NCBI RefSeq assembly: GCF_040438885.1
Contig: NZ_CP159218.1
Location: 3,410,001 to 3,474,000, forward strand
Source: Nakamurella sp. A5-74
GTDB taxonomy: Bacteria > Actinomycetota > Actinomycetes > Mycobacteriales > Nakamurellaceae
Length of the DNA stretch: 64,000 bases
Direction of reading: 5' to 3'
The notes beneath the pieces are model-generated. The model was not told the origin of the DNA and searched no databases. It saw nothing but the letters and a program-made list of their open reading frames with translations. The stretch's first letter is position 1. Every line of letters begins with the position of its first letter. The translations under genes were made by a program, and so were the position numbers. Below are positions 1 through 8,326 of this stretch, piece after piece.

Positions 1-103
1 TCCGCGAGCCACCAGCCCAAACGACCGTCACGTCCGCGAGCCACCGGCCCAAACGACCGTCACGTCCGCGATCCACCAGCCCAAACGACCGTCACGTCCG
101 CGA
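1..103. repeat. 32-bp tandem repeat array (3 units plus partial), runs off the left edge
   Basis: Three near-identical 32-bp units start at 1, 33 and 65, followed by the first 7 bases of a fourth at 97-103. Units differ by one base each (agcc/atcc, cagc/cggc). Read on the minus strand each unit carries TCGCGGAC, three variable bases, then ACGGTCGTTT. The same skeleton recurs in another 32-bp array at 7488-7604. The array sits just downstream of the carboxyltransferase stop codon and probably continues left of the window. There are no spacers, so this is not a CRISPR. Confidence 0.9.
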
Positions 104-120
104 ACGTCGGGCAGGCGTGC

Positions 121-1665
121 TCAGACGGGTGTGACGCCGTGCCGGCGGCGGGAGAACGAGCGGTCCTTGCCGACCGCCGCCAACAGCCGGGCGATGAGTT
201 CGTCCCGGAGGTTCTCCGGCTCCACGAGTTGGTCGACGACCAGCTCGGAGGCGAGTCGCACGATGTCGATGTCCTGCTCGTACTCGGCCCGCCGCTGCGT
301 GACGAACTCGGCCCGCTCCGCCTCGTCCTCGATCTGCGCGATCTTGCCCGCATAGACCGCGTTGACCGCGGCCTCCGCACCCATCACCGCGATCTTGGCC
401 GTCGGCAGCGCGAGCGTCGCCTCCGGATCGAATCCCGGACCAGCCATGGCATACAGCCCGGCGCCGTAGGCCTTTCGGACGACGACACACAGCTTCGGCA
501 CCGTCGCCTCGGAGATGGCGGTGATCATCTTCGCCCCGTGCCGGATGATCCCCTGGCGCTCCACGGCCGTCCCCACCATGAATCCCGGGACGTCGGACAG
601 GAACACCAGCGGGATCGAGAACGCATCACAGAGCTGGACAAAATGGGCTGCCTTGTCGGCGGAATCGACGAACAGCACCCCGCCGCGGAACATCGAGTTG
701 TTGCCGACGACCCCGACGACCTCGCCGTCCAACCGACCGAGCCCGACGGTGAGCTCCTTCGCCCAGTCGGGGTGGATCTCGAAGAACGACCCGTCGTCCA
801 GGAGCGCCTTCACGTAGCGCCGCATGTCGAACGCCTGACGCTCCGACTCCGGCACCATCGCGCGCAGGTCGCCCTTGCCGGGGCCGGCGGCCGGCTGCGC
901 GGGCGGCGACTGTGTCCAATTGGACGGGAAGTAACCCAGGTACTGCGAGATCATCTGCAGCGCTTCGGTCTCCGTCTTGGCCAGTAGATGCCCGACCCCG
1001 GAGACGGAGGTGTGCATCTTGGCGCCGCCCATCTCCTCCAGGGTGGTCTTCTCGCCGGTCACCATCTCGACCATCCGGTCGCTGCCCAGGTACATCGAAG
1101 CGTTGCCGGCGACCATCACCACGAGATCGCAGAACGCCGGGATGTAGGCTCCGCCGGCGGCGCTCGGCCCGAACAGCGCGCAGATCTGCGGGATGGACCC
1201 GGACGCCCGCACCTGGCTGTGGAAGATCTTGCCGGCCCCGCGGCGCCCGGGGAACAGGTCGACCTGATCGGTGATCCTGGCACCAGCCGAATCGACCAGG
1301 TAGATCATCGGAACACCTGTCGCGTAGGCCTTCTCGACGATCCGGATGATCTTCTCGACCGTCCGGGCACCCCAGGACCCGGCCTTGACTGTCGAGTCGT
1401 TGGCCATCAGCGCGACCTGTCGGCCACCGATCCGCGCAGTGCCGGTGATGACGCCGTCGGCGGGCAGTCCCGTCGCCTCGACGTTGGCGTACTTGCCGTC
1501 CTCGACGAACGAGCCCTCGTCGACCAGCACGGCGATGCGCTCCCGAGCGAACATCTTGCCCTTGGCTGCGTTCGACTCGTGGTACCGAGTGGCACCGCCG
1601 ACCTCCACCCGCGCGGAGAGGGCGTTGAAGGTGTGGTCTGGACCCGGCTGGGCGTCGTCGCTCAT
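121..1665 (-). CDS. acyl-CoA carboxylase, carboxyltransferase (beta) subunit
   Basis: 514 aa, a full-length biotin-dependent carboxyltransferase of the propionyl/methylmalonyl-CoA family, which moves CO2 from carboxybiotin to an acyl-CoA. Both crotonase-like halves are present. The N-terminal half has the acyl-CoA oxyanion segment DSAGAR (about residues 125-130) and GPSAAGGAY (166-174). The C-terminal half has SDVPGFMVG, GIIRHGAK and the glycine-rich RKAYGAGLYAM loop. The ATG at 1665 is the only upstream start that keeps the conserved N-terminus; no clear Shine-Dalgarno precedes it. No biotin-carboxylase partner lies beside it, so it may share AccA3 (12269-14077) or a partner outside the window. 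Substrate is not decidable. HMG-CoA lyase at 5602-6549 makes methylcrotonyl-CoA one candidate, by inference. Confidence 0.93.
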   Translation of the reverse strand: MSDDAQPGPDHTFNALSARVEVGGATRYHESNAAKGKMFARERIAVLVDEGSFVEDGKYANVEATGLPADGVITGTARIGGRQVALMANDSTVKAGSWGARTVEKIIRIVEKAYATGVPMIYLVDSAGARITDQVDLFPGRRGAGKIFHSQVRASGSIPQICALFGPSAAGGAYIPAFCDLVVMVAGNASMYLGSDRMVEMVTGEKTTLEEMGGAKMHTSVSGVGHLLAKTETEALQMISQYLGYFPSNWTQSPPAQPAAGPGKGDLRAMVPESERQAFDMRRYVKALLDDGSFFEIHPDWAKELTVGLGRLDGEVVGVVGNNSMFRGGVLFVDSADKAAHFVQLCDAFSIPLVFLSDVPGFMVGTAVERQGIIRHGAKMITAISEATVPKLCVVVRKAYGAGLYAMAGPGFDPEATLALPTAKIAVMGAEAAVNAVYAGKIAQIEDEAERAEFVTQRRAEYEQDIDIVRLASELVVDQLVEPENLRDELIARLLAAVGKDRSFSRRRHGVTPV

Positions 1666-1773
1666 GGAAAAGAGTTTAGGTTATCCGCGATTAACTTTCA
1701 GGACCGGAGCATTCGAGCCGCGGGCGCCGCCGACCGACCCACTCCGACCAGCGCGCCCAGCACGAGCAGGCTG

Positions 1774-2721
1774 TCAGAAGGTGATCGCGGTGAGCCAGAG
1801 CTTCACGCCGGCGGCCAGACTCACGGTTCCGGTGGGCGACGTGGGGAGTGGGGGTGCGGCGCCCGCGGTCGCCACCGGCACCGCAGGTCGATCGGCGCTC
1901 ATCAGCAGCTCGACGGTGTTGGTCGCCAGCGCTCCCATCGTGCGGTAGGTGCCGGACGGCCCCGTCTGCAGGATCGCTGCCGCATAGCGATCGGTGATGC
2001 CGACCGAGTGCACGGCATTGGCCTGGTCGGAGAAGTTGTCGCTCCCCCACCCCTGCTTGCTGGCCGCTCCGTCCAGCGAGTTGAAGCCGAAGTTCTGGTC
2101 GAAGAAGTCCAGGCCGACGTCGGCTGTCGACTGCATCGCCTTCACCAGCCACGGGCCGACCACCGGGTCGAGCGATGCCTGGTAGAGGAAGGAGGACATG
2201 TCGTGGGCGGTGATCCGGGTGGCGCCCCACCTGCCGGGGTCGTCGGGATTCACCTCGGTGTTCTTCAGGAAGTACCGCCGGGCGATCGCGGTGACGCCGT
2301 CGGCATCCCAGTAGGCACTGCAGATGTCGTCGTCGGAGTACTTGATCATCTCCGCGAGGTCGGCGTCGACGTCGACGGGCAGCTTCCCGTCGTACTTCAC
2401 CAGGTAGTGAGCCGCGAGCAGGATCTTCACCACTGATTCGGAGGCGACCTGTTCATCGGCGTTGTCGGTCTGCGCGATCACCTGACCGGTCTCCAGATCG
2501 ATCACCGAGGCATAGGTCCGCACCCCCTGGGCCTTCTGCGCCTGCGCAGCACCGAGGTCGACGGCGGCCTGCGGCGTCATCTCCGCCGCGGCGGCCGCGG
2601 GCGCCGGTGCTGCGGTGGCGACCTGCGACCCCGCCGCGGCGAGCATCAACGCCGCGACCAGGGGCAGCACAGTGCGCGCCGTCAGCCTCACCAGGGACTG
2701 TCGCCCAGAGGACACCCACAC
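1774..2721 (-). CDS. secreted serine hydrolase, class A beta-lactamase-like fold
   Basis: 315 aa starting at a GTG (2721; a second GTG lies two codons in). Residues 1-38 form a Sec-type signal: basic head, hydrophobic LPLVAALMLAAAG and an Ala-x-Ala end. The mature part carries S96-V-V-K99, fitting the SxxK active-site motif of penicillin-binding/beta-lactamase enzymes. A YSDDD segment at 128-132 stands where SDN/SxN is expected, and a later KQG could replace KTG. Active-site Lys and Ser are present, but the second and third motifs are non-canonical. It may therefore be a cell-wall-related or inactive homologue rather than a resistance enzyme. It follows the FG-GAP protein gene in the same direction after a 146-bp gap. 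Confidence 0.7.
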   Translation of the reverse strand: MWVSSGRQSLVRLTARTVLPLVAALMLAAAGSQVATAAPAPAAAAAEMTPQAAVDLGAAQAQKAQGVRTYASVIDLETGQVIAQTDNADEQVASESVVKILLAAHYLVKYDGKLPVDVDADLAEMIKYSDDDICSAYWDADGVTAIARRYFLKNTEVNPDDPGRWGATRITAHDMSSFLYQASLDPVVGPWLVKAMQSTADVGLDFFDQNFGFNSLDGAASKQGWGSDNFSDQANAVHSVGITDRYAAAILQTGPSGTYRTMGALATNTVELLMSADRPAVPVATAGAAPPLPTSPTGTVSLAAGVKLWLTAITF

Positions 2722-2867
2722 ACCGCCTGTAGCTCACTGCCACCCCACAGGGGGTCGGCAACCCGATCGGACCTCTGTCGAGAGTACGGACAGTGCCCGC
2801 GTTCGTCATGCCCCGAGCGGGTCCACCGGACGGGATCACACCGACGGCATGTCGACAGCAGCGCAGG

Positions 2868-5384
2868 TCAGCGCCACAACCAGTCGGCTGCGCTGCCCGA
2901 TCCGTACCAGAAGATCCCGTCCCGACCATCGGCGCCGAACGTCCCGACGACCGGTTGCTGGGTCCCGCCGAGGTCGGCCACCACCGTGCTCGGGACCCGT
3001 CCGGTGGACCACCGCGTCCACCGGTCGGAGTCGGCGCCCGGACCGAACCAGACGACGTCGTCGCGACCGTCGGCCGGTAGATCGACGATCAGCGGACGGT
3101 AGTCGCCGCCCATCGCCACCGGCGTGCCGGTGAACGCCTCGGTGGCACTGCCGAACCACACCGAGTCGGCGCCGGAACCCGGTGCGTACCAGAGGATGTC
3201 GGCCCTGCCGTCCCCGTCGAAGTCGCCGACGGCCGGACGGTAGGTGCCATCCACCTTGACGGACTTCGCTGTGAACTTCCCGCCGGCCCGGCTGTAGTGG
3301 ATGACGTCCACCGACCGCCCGGCGCCGTACCAGAAGATGTCGTCCCGGCCGTCCCCGTTGAAGTCGCCGACCAGTGGCTGGAACTTCAGATCCATCTTCC
3401 GGACCGTCTTGCTGAAGGTGTTACCGCCGGTCCATTTCCAGATCACGTCGGTCAGCGAACCGGGGGCGTAGAAGAACAGCTCCTGCCGGTTGTCGCCATC
3501 GGGGTTGAAGGCGAACACGGATCGGTGTGAGCCCATGCGTTGCAGGATGGACACGCCCGCCTTGACGCGCACGATCTTGACCTGTTCAACGGTGGAGCGG
3601 TAGCTGACGATGTCGTCACCACCGTCCCCGTCGATGTCGGCGATGACCAACTGCGCACCCGGCAGCAAGCTCAGGGTGCGGGAAGTGAACCTGCCGGGGG
3701 TGCTGGTGGCCGTCCACAGATCTGCGGTCCCGGGACCGGAGCGGTAGAACAGGAGATCGCCGCGGCCGTCACCGTCTGCGTCCAATGATCTGACCGTGAG
3801 GCCGATACCGTCCACCAGCAACCGGGTCGAGCTCACGCCGCTGGGCGGGATCGACGGGTCGCAGGATCCGCGGCGGCCGGTGACGTCGCAGAGCACCCCG
3901 CCTGCGGACCAGGTGATGCCCGAGCCGCTCTGGTTGTCCTTCGGCCTTGCGTTCTTGCCGAGGGTGCGGGTCCCGCTCACATCAACGTTGTAGCCGGTGT
4001 CCGCCTGCAGCCAGTATCGCCTCTCCTGGCCACCGATCTTGATGTCGTAGAACGGTGCCGACAGCGGCGCGGGTGCGTCGGTCGGGGAACCCCCGTCCAG
4101 CGGGGTGAGGGCTGCCCACCACGACGCGCCCTGCGCCTGCGCCGGATCCACGTACCAGCAGGGCAGGGTGCCGGCGATGCCGGAGAGCCGACAGGTCCGC
4201 AGCTGGGCGCCCCCGGCCGGGTCCATCGCGACGGTGCTGATGTTGGCGAACGCGAGGCTCGTTCCCGGCGCCATGTCCTGGTACGCCTGCTCGCACAGCG
4301 GGCAGCCGCCGTTGTCGGTGTACCACCAGGGGGCCCAGGCGGCGGCCCGCCGCTCGGCCTCGGAGAACGGTGCCGCATGGTTGATCCACCCGCCGGGAGA
4401 GCACCATCGGTCGCGCATCCCTGAGACGACGTCGACCGAGATGACCCCGACGTCCATCCGCTCGGCAGCGGTGAACGGCGCGCCCACTCCGGCGCTGTCG
4501 TACTGCCAGATGCCGATCCCCGGCGTCCAGTAGGCCCGCTTGTATGCGGTGGACGGATCGCGGAATGCATAGAGGCCGTAGTTGGCGTTCGCGTTCGTGT
4601 TGCCGGCGCGCACACCGGTCCACTCGTCGTACCGCGAGAGCGTCATCGGCGACGGGGCGGTGCTGGAGGTGGCGGCGCCCCCGGACTCCTTGAAGATCGG
4701 TGCCACCGCCATGGCCCGCAGCTCCGCGGCTGTCAGACCGGTGCACTTGGACGCCGCGGTGGCGGCATTGCCGATCGCGGTCCACGGGTGTGAGCCGAAG
4801 TAGCGACGGGTGGCACCCTCCGCGGCGGTCGCCGTCGGCTGGTCCGGGATCCTGGGTGAGACCTGGATCCTGGTGACGGGGGTGGACAGATCTCCCACCG
4901 CAATACCGTCGGTGGCACCGGCGGGAGCCTGGTCGGACGGTTCGGTCTGCCCGGTGGGGACCGTCTGCTCGGGAGCTGACGGCCCCGCGGCGGTCGGCTC
5001 TGCAGAGGGAGCAGCGGTCGGCTCTGCAGAGCGAGCGGGCGGGGATGTCGGGGACAGGGACGGGGAGAGTTCTGACGGCGCCGGGGACGGGGTCGAAGGT
5101 TCAGCCGGACTCGAGGGCTCTGGGGGAATCGGGGAGGTGGCAGCTCCGGTCGCCGACGGGGCCGCGACAACCGCGGCTGCGGAGGACGAGGGCGCCGGGG
5201 TGTCCGACGGAACCGCCGTCGCCGACGAAACCGTTGTGCTCGGAACCGCGGGCGGCACCGGAGCCGCCGAGGCTGCAGCGGGTGCCACCGACACCGTGAG
5301 CACGGCAGCGAGCAGGGCAGCGAGCGCGGCGGCACACAGAGGTGCCGCCGATCGGCGCCGACGGGGGCGAGCGGGGTGCGACAT
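2868..5384 (-). CDS. secreted FG-GAP/VCBS repeat protein with an N-terminal lysozyme-like region
   Basis: I start this at ATG 5384 (838 aa) rather than the longer in-frame ATG at 5570, because an AGAGG sits 8 nt upstream and an arginine-rich head plus Ala-rich hydrophobic signal peptide follows directly. After a Pro/Ser/Thr/Ala-rich low-complexity linker of about 120 residues comes a Cys-containing domain. Its IFKESGG, ANYGLYAFRDP and GIGIWQYDSAG segments resemble a lysozyme/transglycosylase-like fold, and the Glu would be the candidate acid. The C-terminal 330 residues are FG-GAP repeats with calcium-type loops such as DADGDGRGD, DIDGDGGDD and FNGDGRDDIFWYG. This is probably an extracellular wall-associated beta-propeller protein. 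Catalytic activity is inferred only. Confidence 0.8.
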   Translation of the reverse strand: MSHPARPRRRRSAAPLCAAALAALLAAVLTVSVAPAAASAAPVPPAVPSTTVSSATAVPSDTPAPSSSAAAVVAAPSATGAATSPIPPEPSSPAEPSTPSPAPSELSPSLSPTSPPARSAEPTAAPSAEPTAAGPSAPEQTVPTGQTEPSDQAPAGATDGIAVGDLSTPVTRIQVSPRIPDQPTATAAEGATRRYFGSHPWTAIGNAATAASKCTGLTAAELRAMAVAPIFKESGGAATSSTAPSPMTLSRYDEWTGVRAGNTNANANYGLYAFRDPSTAYKRAYWTPGIGIWQYDSAGVGAPFTAAERMDVGVISVDVVSGMRDRWCSPGGWINHAAPFSEAERRAAAWAPWWYTDNGGCPLCEQAYQDMAPGTSLAFANISTVAMDPAGGAQLRTCRLSGIAGTLPCWYVDPAQAQGASWWAALTPLDGGSPTDAPAPLSAPFYDIKIGGQERRYWLQADTGYNVDVSGTRTLGKNARPKDNQSGSGITWSAGGVLCDVTGRRGSCDPSIPPSGVSSTRLLVDGIGLTVRSLDADGDGRGDLLFYRSGPGTADLWTATSTPGRFTSRTLSLLPGAQLVIADIDGDGGDDIVSYRSTVEQVKIVRVKAGVSILQRMGSHRSVFAFNPDGDNRQELFFYAPGSLTDVIWKWTGGNTFSKTVRKMDLKFQPLVGDFNGDGRDDIFWYGAGRSVDVIHYSRAGGKFTAKSVKVDGTYRPAVGDFDGDGRADILWYAPGSGADSVWFGSATEAFTGTPVAMGGDYRPLIVDLPADGRDDVVWFGPGADSDRWTRWSTGRVPSTVVADLGGTQQPVVGTFGADGRDGIFWYGSGSAADWLWR

Positions 5385-5601
5385 GCGGCGGCCTCTCGGT
5401 GGTCCCGGCACGGACGGCCCGTGCCGAACCCGCCGAGGGTATGACACGCCGACCGCCTTCTCACCGTGGCCGATGGGTCGAAAGGGACTGTTGGGACTGC
5501 GGGAAACGAAGTCCACCCGTCTGAACCGACGGATGGTCGGCCGGGAGCGCGTTGTCACTGTGGGTGACATTCCCCCAGCGCGGCTCGGACAGTGCCTGCG
5601 C
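5385..5601. other. 217-bp intergenic gap
   Basis: This gap separates the HMG-CoA lyase stop codon (5602, minus) from the start of the FG-GAP protein gene (5384, minus), and so should hold the latter's promoter. I see no convincing -35/-10 pair, hairpin or repeat. An in-frame ATG upstream at 5570 lacks a ribosome site. Confidence 0.4.
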
Positions 5602-6549
5602 TCAGTCCGGTGGCGGGGTCAGCGCTCGGACGACCGCGGACGGCGACGGCCTACCCAGCAGCCCGGCCATCCAGGTACTGGCTCGTACCAGCGCTCCGAG
5701 ATCGACGCCGTGTGCGATGCCGAGCCCGTCCAACATCCAGACCAGGTCCTCGGTGGCCAGGTTGCCGGTGGCGGACTTGGCATAGGGGCAGCCGCCCAGA
5801 CCCCCGGCCGAGGCGTCCACCACGGTGACGCCGGCTTGCAGGGCCGCCAGGGTGTTGGCCAGCGCCTGACCGTAGGTGTCGTGGAAGTGGACGGCGAGCC
5901 GGTCGACCCCGATTCCGGCAGCGACGAGGTCACCGATCAGCGCCCGGACCTGACCGGCCGTCCCCACCCCGATGGTGTCGCCGAGCGAGATCTGCTGGCA
6001 TCCCAGCTCGATCAGCCTGGCGGCCGCAGCCACCACCTGGGAGCGCGCGACGCGTCCCTCCCAGGGATCGCCGAAACACATCGACAGGTACCCGCGGACC
6101 CGCAGCCCTGCAGTGCGAGCCCGGCCCACGACCGGCGCGAACATGGCGAACTGGTCGTCCAGGGTGGAGGCCAGGTTGCGCTGCGCGAAGGTCTCGGTCG
6201 CAGACGCAAAGACCGAGATCTCCTGCACCCCGGCGGCCAGCGCGCCGTCCAGCCCGCGTTCGTTCGGCACCAGCACCGGGTAGCGCACACCGGGCCGCTG
6301 CTCGATCGCGGGGAACAGCTCGGCAGCATCCGCCAGCTGCGGTACCCAGCGCGGGTTGACGAAGCTGGTCACCTCCACCACCGGCAGGCCGGCATCGGCA
6401 AGAGCGTGCACGAACCGCACCTTGTCCGCCGTTGTGATCGGCGTCTTCTCGTTCTGCAGGCCGTCACGCGCACCGACCTCGACGATCGTCACCCGGGACG
6501 GCAGCCCCGGCGACGGCGTCGGATCAGGCAACCCTGGCGGCACGGTCAC
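5602..6549 (-). CDS. hydroxymethylglutaryl-CoA lyase
   Basis: About 315 aa. The enzyme cleaves HMG-CoA to acetoacetate and acetyl-CoA at the end of leucine breakdown. The TIM-barrel start EVGARDGLQNE, the metal-binding HFHDTYG and the active-site Cys signature GGLGGCPYAK are all visible. The open frame runs far upstream to 6861, but that extension is Thr/Pro/Arg-rich and overlaps the upstream gene out of frame, so I reject it. The GTG at 6549 lies 10 bp past that gene's stop; a later GTG at 6492 is an alternative. No isovaleryl-CoA dehydrogenase or enoyl-CoA hydratase lies nearby, so the leucine pathway is not clustered here. Confidence 0.9.
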   Translation of the reverse strand: MTVPPGLPDPTPSPGLPSRVTIVEVGARDGLQNEKTPITTADKVRFVHALADAGLPVVEVTSFVNPRWVPQLADAAELFPAIEQRPGVRYPVLVPNERGLDGALAAGVQEISVFASATETFAQRNLASTLDDQFAMFAPVVGRARTAGLRVRGYLSMCFGDPWEGRVARSQVVAAAARLIELGCQQISLGDTIGVGTAGQVRALIGDLVAAGIGVDRLAVHFHDTYGQALANTLAALQAGVTVVDASAGGLGGCPYAKSATGNLATEDLVWMLDGLGIAHGVDLGALVRASTWMAGLLGRPSPSAVVRALTPPPD

Positions 6550-6559
6550 GAGGAGCGGG

Positions 6560-7402
6560 TCACTGCCGCGGCCGTCGATCGTGCGAGTTGCGCGGATCGT
6601 CGAACGCCTGGGGCGGCGCATCCGGTCCAGGATTCGAGCGCGGTGCCGGATTCGAGCGCGGTGCCGGATCGAAGTGGGTCTCGGCTGGGTAGCCCTGATC
6701 CGGCTGGGCCGCGTAGCCCTCGTCGGTGTTCTGCTGGTCGGCGTACTGCTCGTCGGCGTACTGCTCGTCGGCGACGGTCGGTGCGTAGCGGCGACCGGCG
6801 GCGAGGCGACGGGGTGCGTCCTGGTCGGATGCGGAATCCCTGGCACCGGCCGGATAGTCACCGGAGCTGCCCATGCCGTCGCTCGACTCGACTCCGCGGT
6901 TTCCGCGATCGTCGGAGATCAGCTGGTTCAGTGTCGCCTGCACCTGGCCGAGGGAAGCGACGTTGTCGAACTCGAGCGGCTGGTCGGCAGCAGACTCCAC
7001 GATCAGCGACCCGAAGCCCAGCAGCCGACCCCAGAAGGTCACCTCCGTCTCCATGTTCTGGATGCGACTCAACGGGATCTGGTGCTCACGACGCTTGAGG
7101 ATGCCGGTGCGGAAGAAGACGTGGGAGCTGGAAATGACGAAATGTTCGGTCCCCCACCGCAGGAACGGCACCAGGACCCACCAGATCAGCAGGAGGACGC
7201 CGACCACGGAAATGCCGATGTACCACTGTGGGTGGCTGGTGAAGCCGACATCGTTCCAGTGGCTGACCCAGGCGGCCAGTGCCGAACCGCCACCGACCAC
7301 GATGATGAACGCCAGGACGGGCAGAGCCAGCACTTTCCAGTGCGGATGCTTGTGCAGCACGACGCGCTCACCGCGGGACAGCAGATGATCCGGGTACGCC
7401 AT
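6560..7402 (-). CDS. bacterial PH-domain membrane protein (YdbS/YdbT-like)
   Basis: 280 aa. A GAGG 7 nt before the ATG supports this start. Two transmembrane helices are evident at about residues 25-46 (VLALPVLAFIIVVGGGSAL) and 63-84. They are followed by a bacterial PH domain with FVISSSHVFFRTGILKR, the IPLSRIQNMET strand and a FGSLIVESA segment. The C-terminal 100 residues are a hydrophilic tail with short repeats (YADEQYADQQ; DPAPRSNPAPRSNP), probably cytoplasmic and disordered. Biochemical role unknown; members of this family are membrane-bound. It is followed within 10 bp by HMG-CoA lyase, so the two may be co-transcribed without functional linkage. Confidence 0.85.
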   Translation of the reverse strand: MAYPDHLLSRGERVVLHKHPHWKVLALPVLAFIIVVGGGSALAAWVSHWNDVGFTSHPQWYIGISVVGVLLLIWWVLVPFLRWGTEHFVISSSHVFFRTGILKRREHQIPLSRIQNMETEVTFWGRLLGFGSLIVESAADQPLEFDNVASLGQVQATLNQLISDDRGNRGVESSDGMGSSGDYPAGARDSASDQDAPRRLAAGRRYAPTVADEQYADEQYADQQNTDEGYAAQPDQGYPAETHFDPAPRSNPAPRSNPGPDAPPQAFDDPRNSHDRRPRQ

Positions 7403-7487
7403 GATCCACCTCGTGGTCCGACGGTGCTCCCCCGGTGGAAGCCCCTGCGAAGAACCTACCGCGCCGCCCCGACCTCACCACGGGGGT

Positions 7488-7604
7488 TCGCGGACCCAAC
7501 GGTCGTTTCGCCGCCACCTTCGCGGACCCAACGGTCGTTTCGCCGCCACCATCGCGGACCCAACGGTCGTCTCGCCGCCACCATCGCGGACCCAGCGGTC
7601 GTCA
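7488..7604. repeat. 32-bp tandem repeat array (3 full units plus truncated fourth)
   Basis: Units start at 7488, 7520, 7552 and 7584 on the plus strand. Each has TCGCGGAC at positions 1-8, ACGGTCGTTT at 12-21 and a C-rich tail. The fourth unit is cut off at the stop codon (7602-7604, minus) of the YggS-family gene. The invariant blocks match those of the 1-103 array at the same spacing, while the intervening bases differ. Confidence 0.9.
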
Positions 7605-8294
7605 GGAGCGTCGGCCGAACACCGCCGAACCCACCCGGACGATCGTGGCGCCCTCGGCGATCGCTGCTTCCAGGTCGCCGCTCATCCCCATCGACAGCTC
7701 ACCGCCGGGGACCAGCTCGTCCCGCAGCTGACGCAACGATGCGTAGCCCTGCCGCACCGCCGATTCGTCGGGGCTGTTCAGCCCGATCGTCATCAACCCC
7801 GTCAGCCGCAGGTGCGGGCAGTCACGTACCGCCGCAATGAGCTCCGCCGCATCCTCGGGCGCCACCCCCGACTTCGAGGCTTCCCCCGAGACGTTCACCT
7901 GGACCATCACCTGCAGCACCCGATCCGGCTCGTGCTCGGCCAGCCGCCGCTCGAACCTGGTGGCGAGATCCGCCGAGTCCAGGCTCTGCAGACAGTCGAT
8001 GAACGGCAGCACGGCCCCGACCTTGTTCCGCTGCAGATGACCGATCAGGTGAGTGGTGTGCGGAACGGCCGCCAGTGCGTCGGCCTTCTCGGTGATCTCC
8101 TGCACCCGGTTCTCGCCGATCAGCGTCGAGCCGCTGCGCAGAGCGGTCAGGATGACCTCGGCCGGCATCGTCTTGGTGGCCAGCAGCAGGGTGACGCTCG
8201 CAGGGTCACGGTCGGCAGCGGTGGCTGCGGCAGCGATCCGCCCGTGGATGACGTCGATCTGCGCGGCGACATCGGGTCCCTCGGTGGCGCTCAC
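7602..8294 (-). CDS. YggS-family pyridoxal-phosphate-binding protein
   Basis: 230 aa, the usual length for this family, with an alanine-racemase N-terminal-like single barrel. The PLP lysine is in [13 protein letters not shown], and [19 protein letters not shown] and GLMTIG motifs follow. Family members bind PLP without clear catalysis and help B6 and amino-acid homeostasis. The GTG start at 8294 gives the normal N-terminus. In many actinobacteria this gene sits near ftsZ; here it lies between a repeat array and birA. Its last codons run into the 32-bp repeat. Confidence 0.9.
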   Translation of the reverse strand: MSATEGPDVAAQIDVIHGRIAAAATAADRDPASVTLLLATKTMPAEVILTALRSGSTLIGENRVQEITEKADALAAVPHTTHLIGHLQRNKVGAVLPFIDCLQSLDSADLATRFERRLAEHEPDRVLQVMVQVNVSGEASKSGVAPEDAAELIAAVRDCPHLRLTGLMTIGLNSPDESAVRQGYASLRQLRDELVPGGELSMGMSGDLEAAIAEGATIVRVGSAVFGRRS

Positions 8295-8326
8295 AGGAAC
8301 CGACGCTAGCAGCGGGCCGGCGGACG

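Noticed and set aside
1-103. Possible CRISPR array from 32-bp repeats (also 7488-7604)
   Set aside because: Units are directly adjacent with no unique spacers, and no cas genes are nearby.
5385-5570. Longer N-terminus for the FG-GAP protein from ATG 5570
   Set aside because: Would bury the signal peptide; the ATG at 5384 has a better ribosome site.
6550-6861. N-terminal extension of HMG-CoA lyase
   Set aside because: Thr/Pro/Arg-rich, overlaps the PH-domain gene in another frame, and is absent from the family's usual length.
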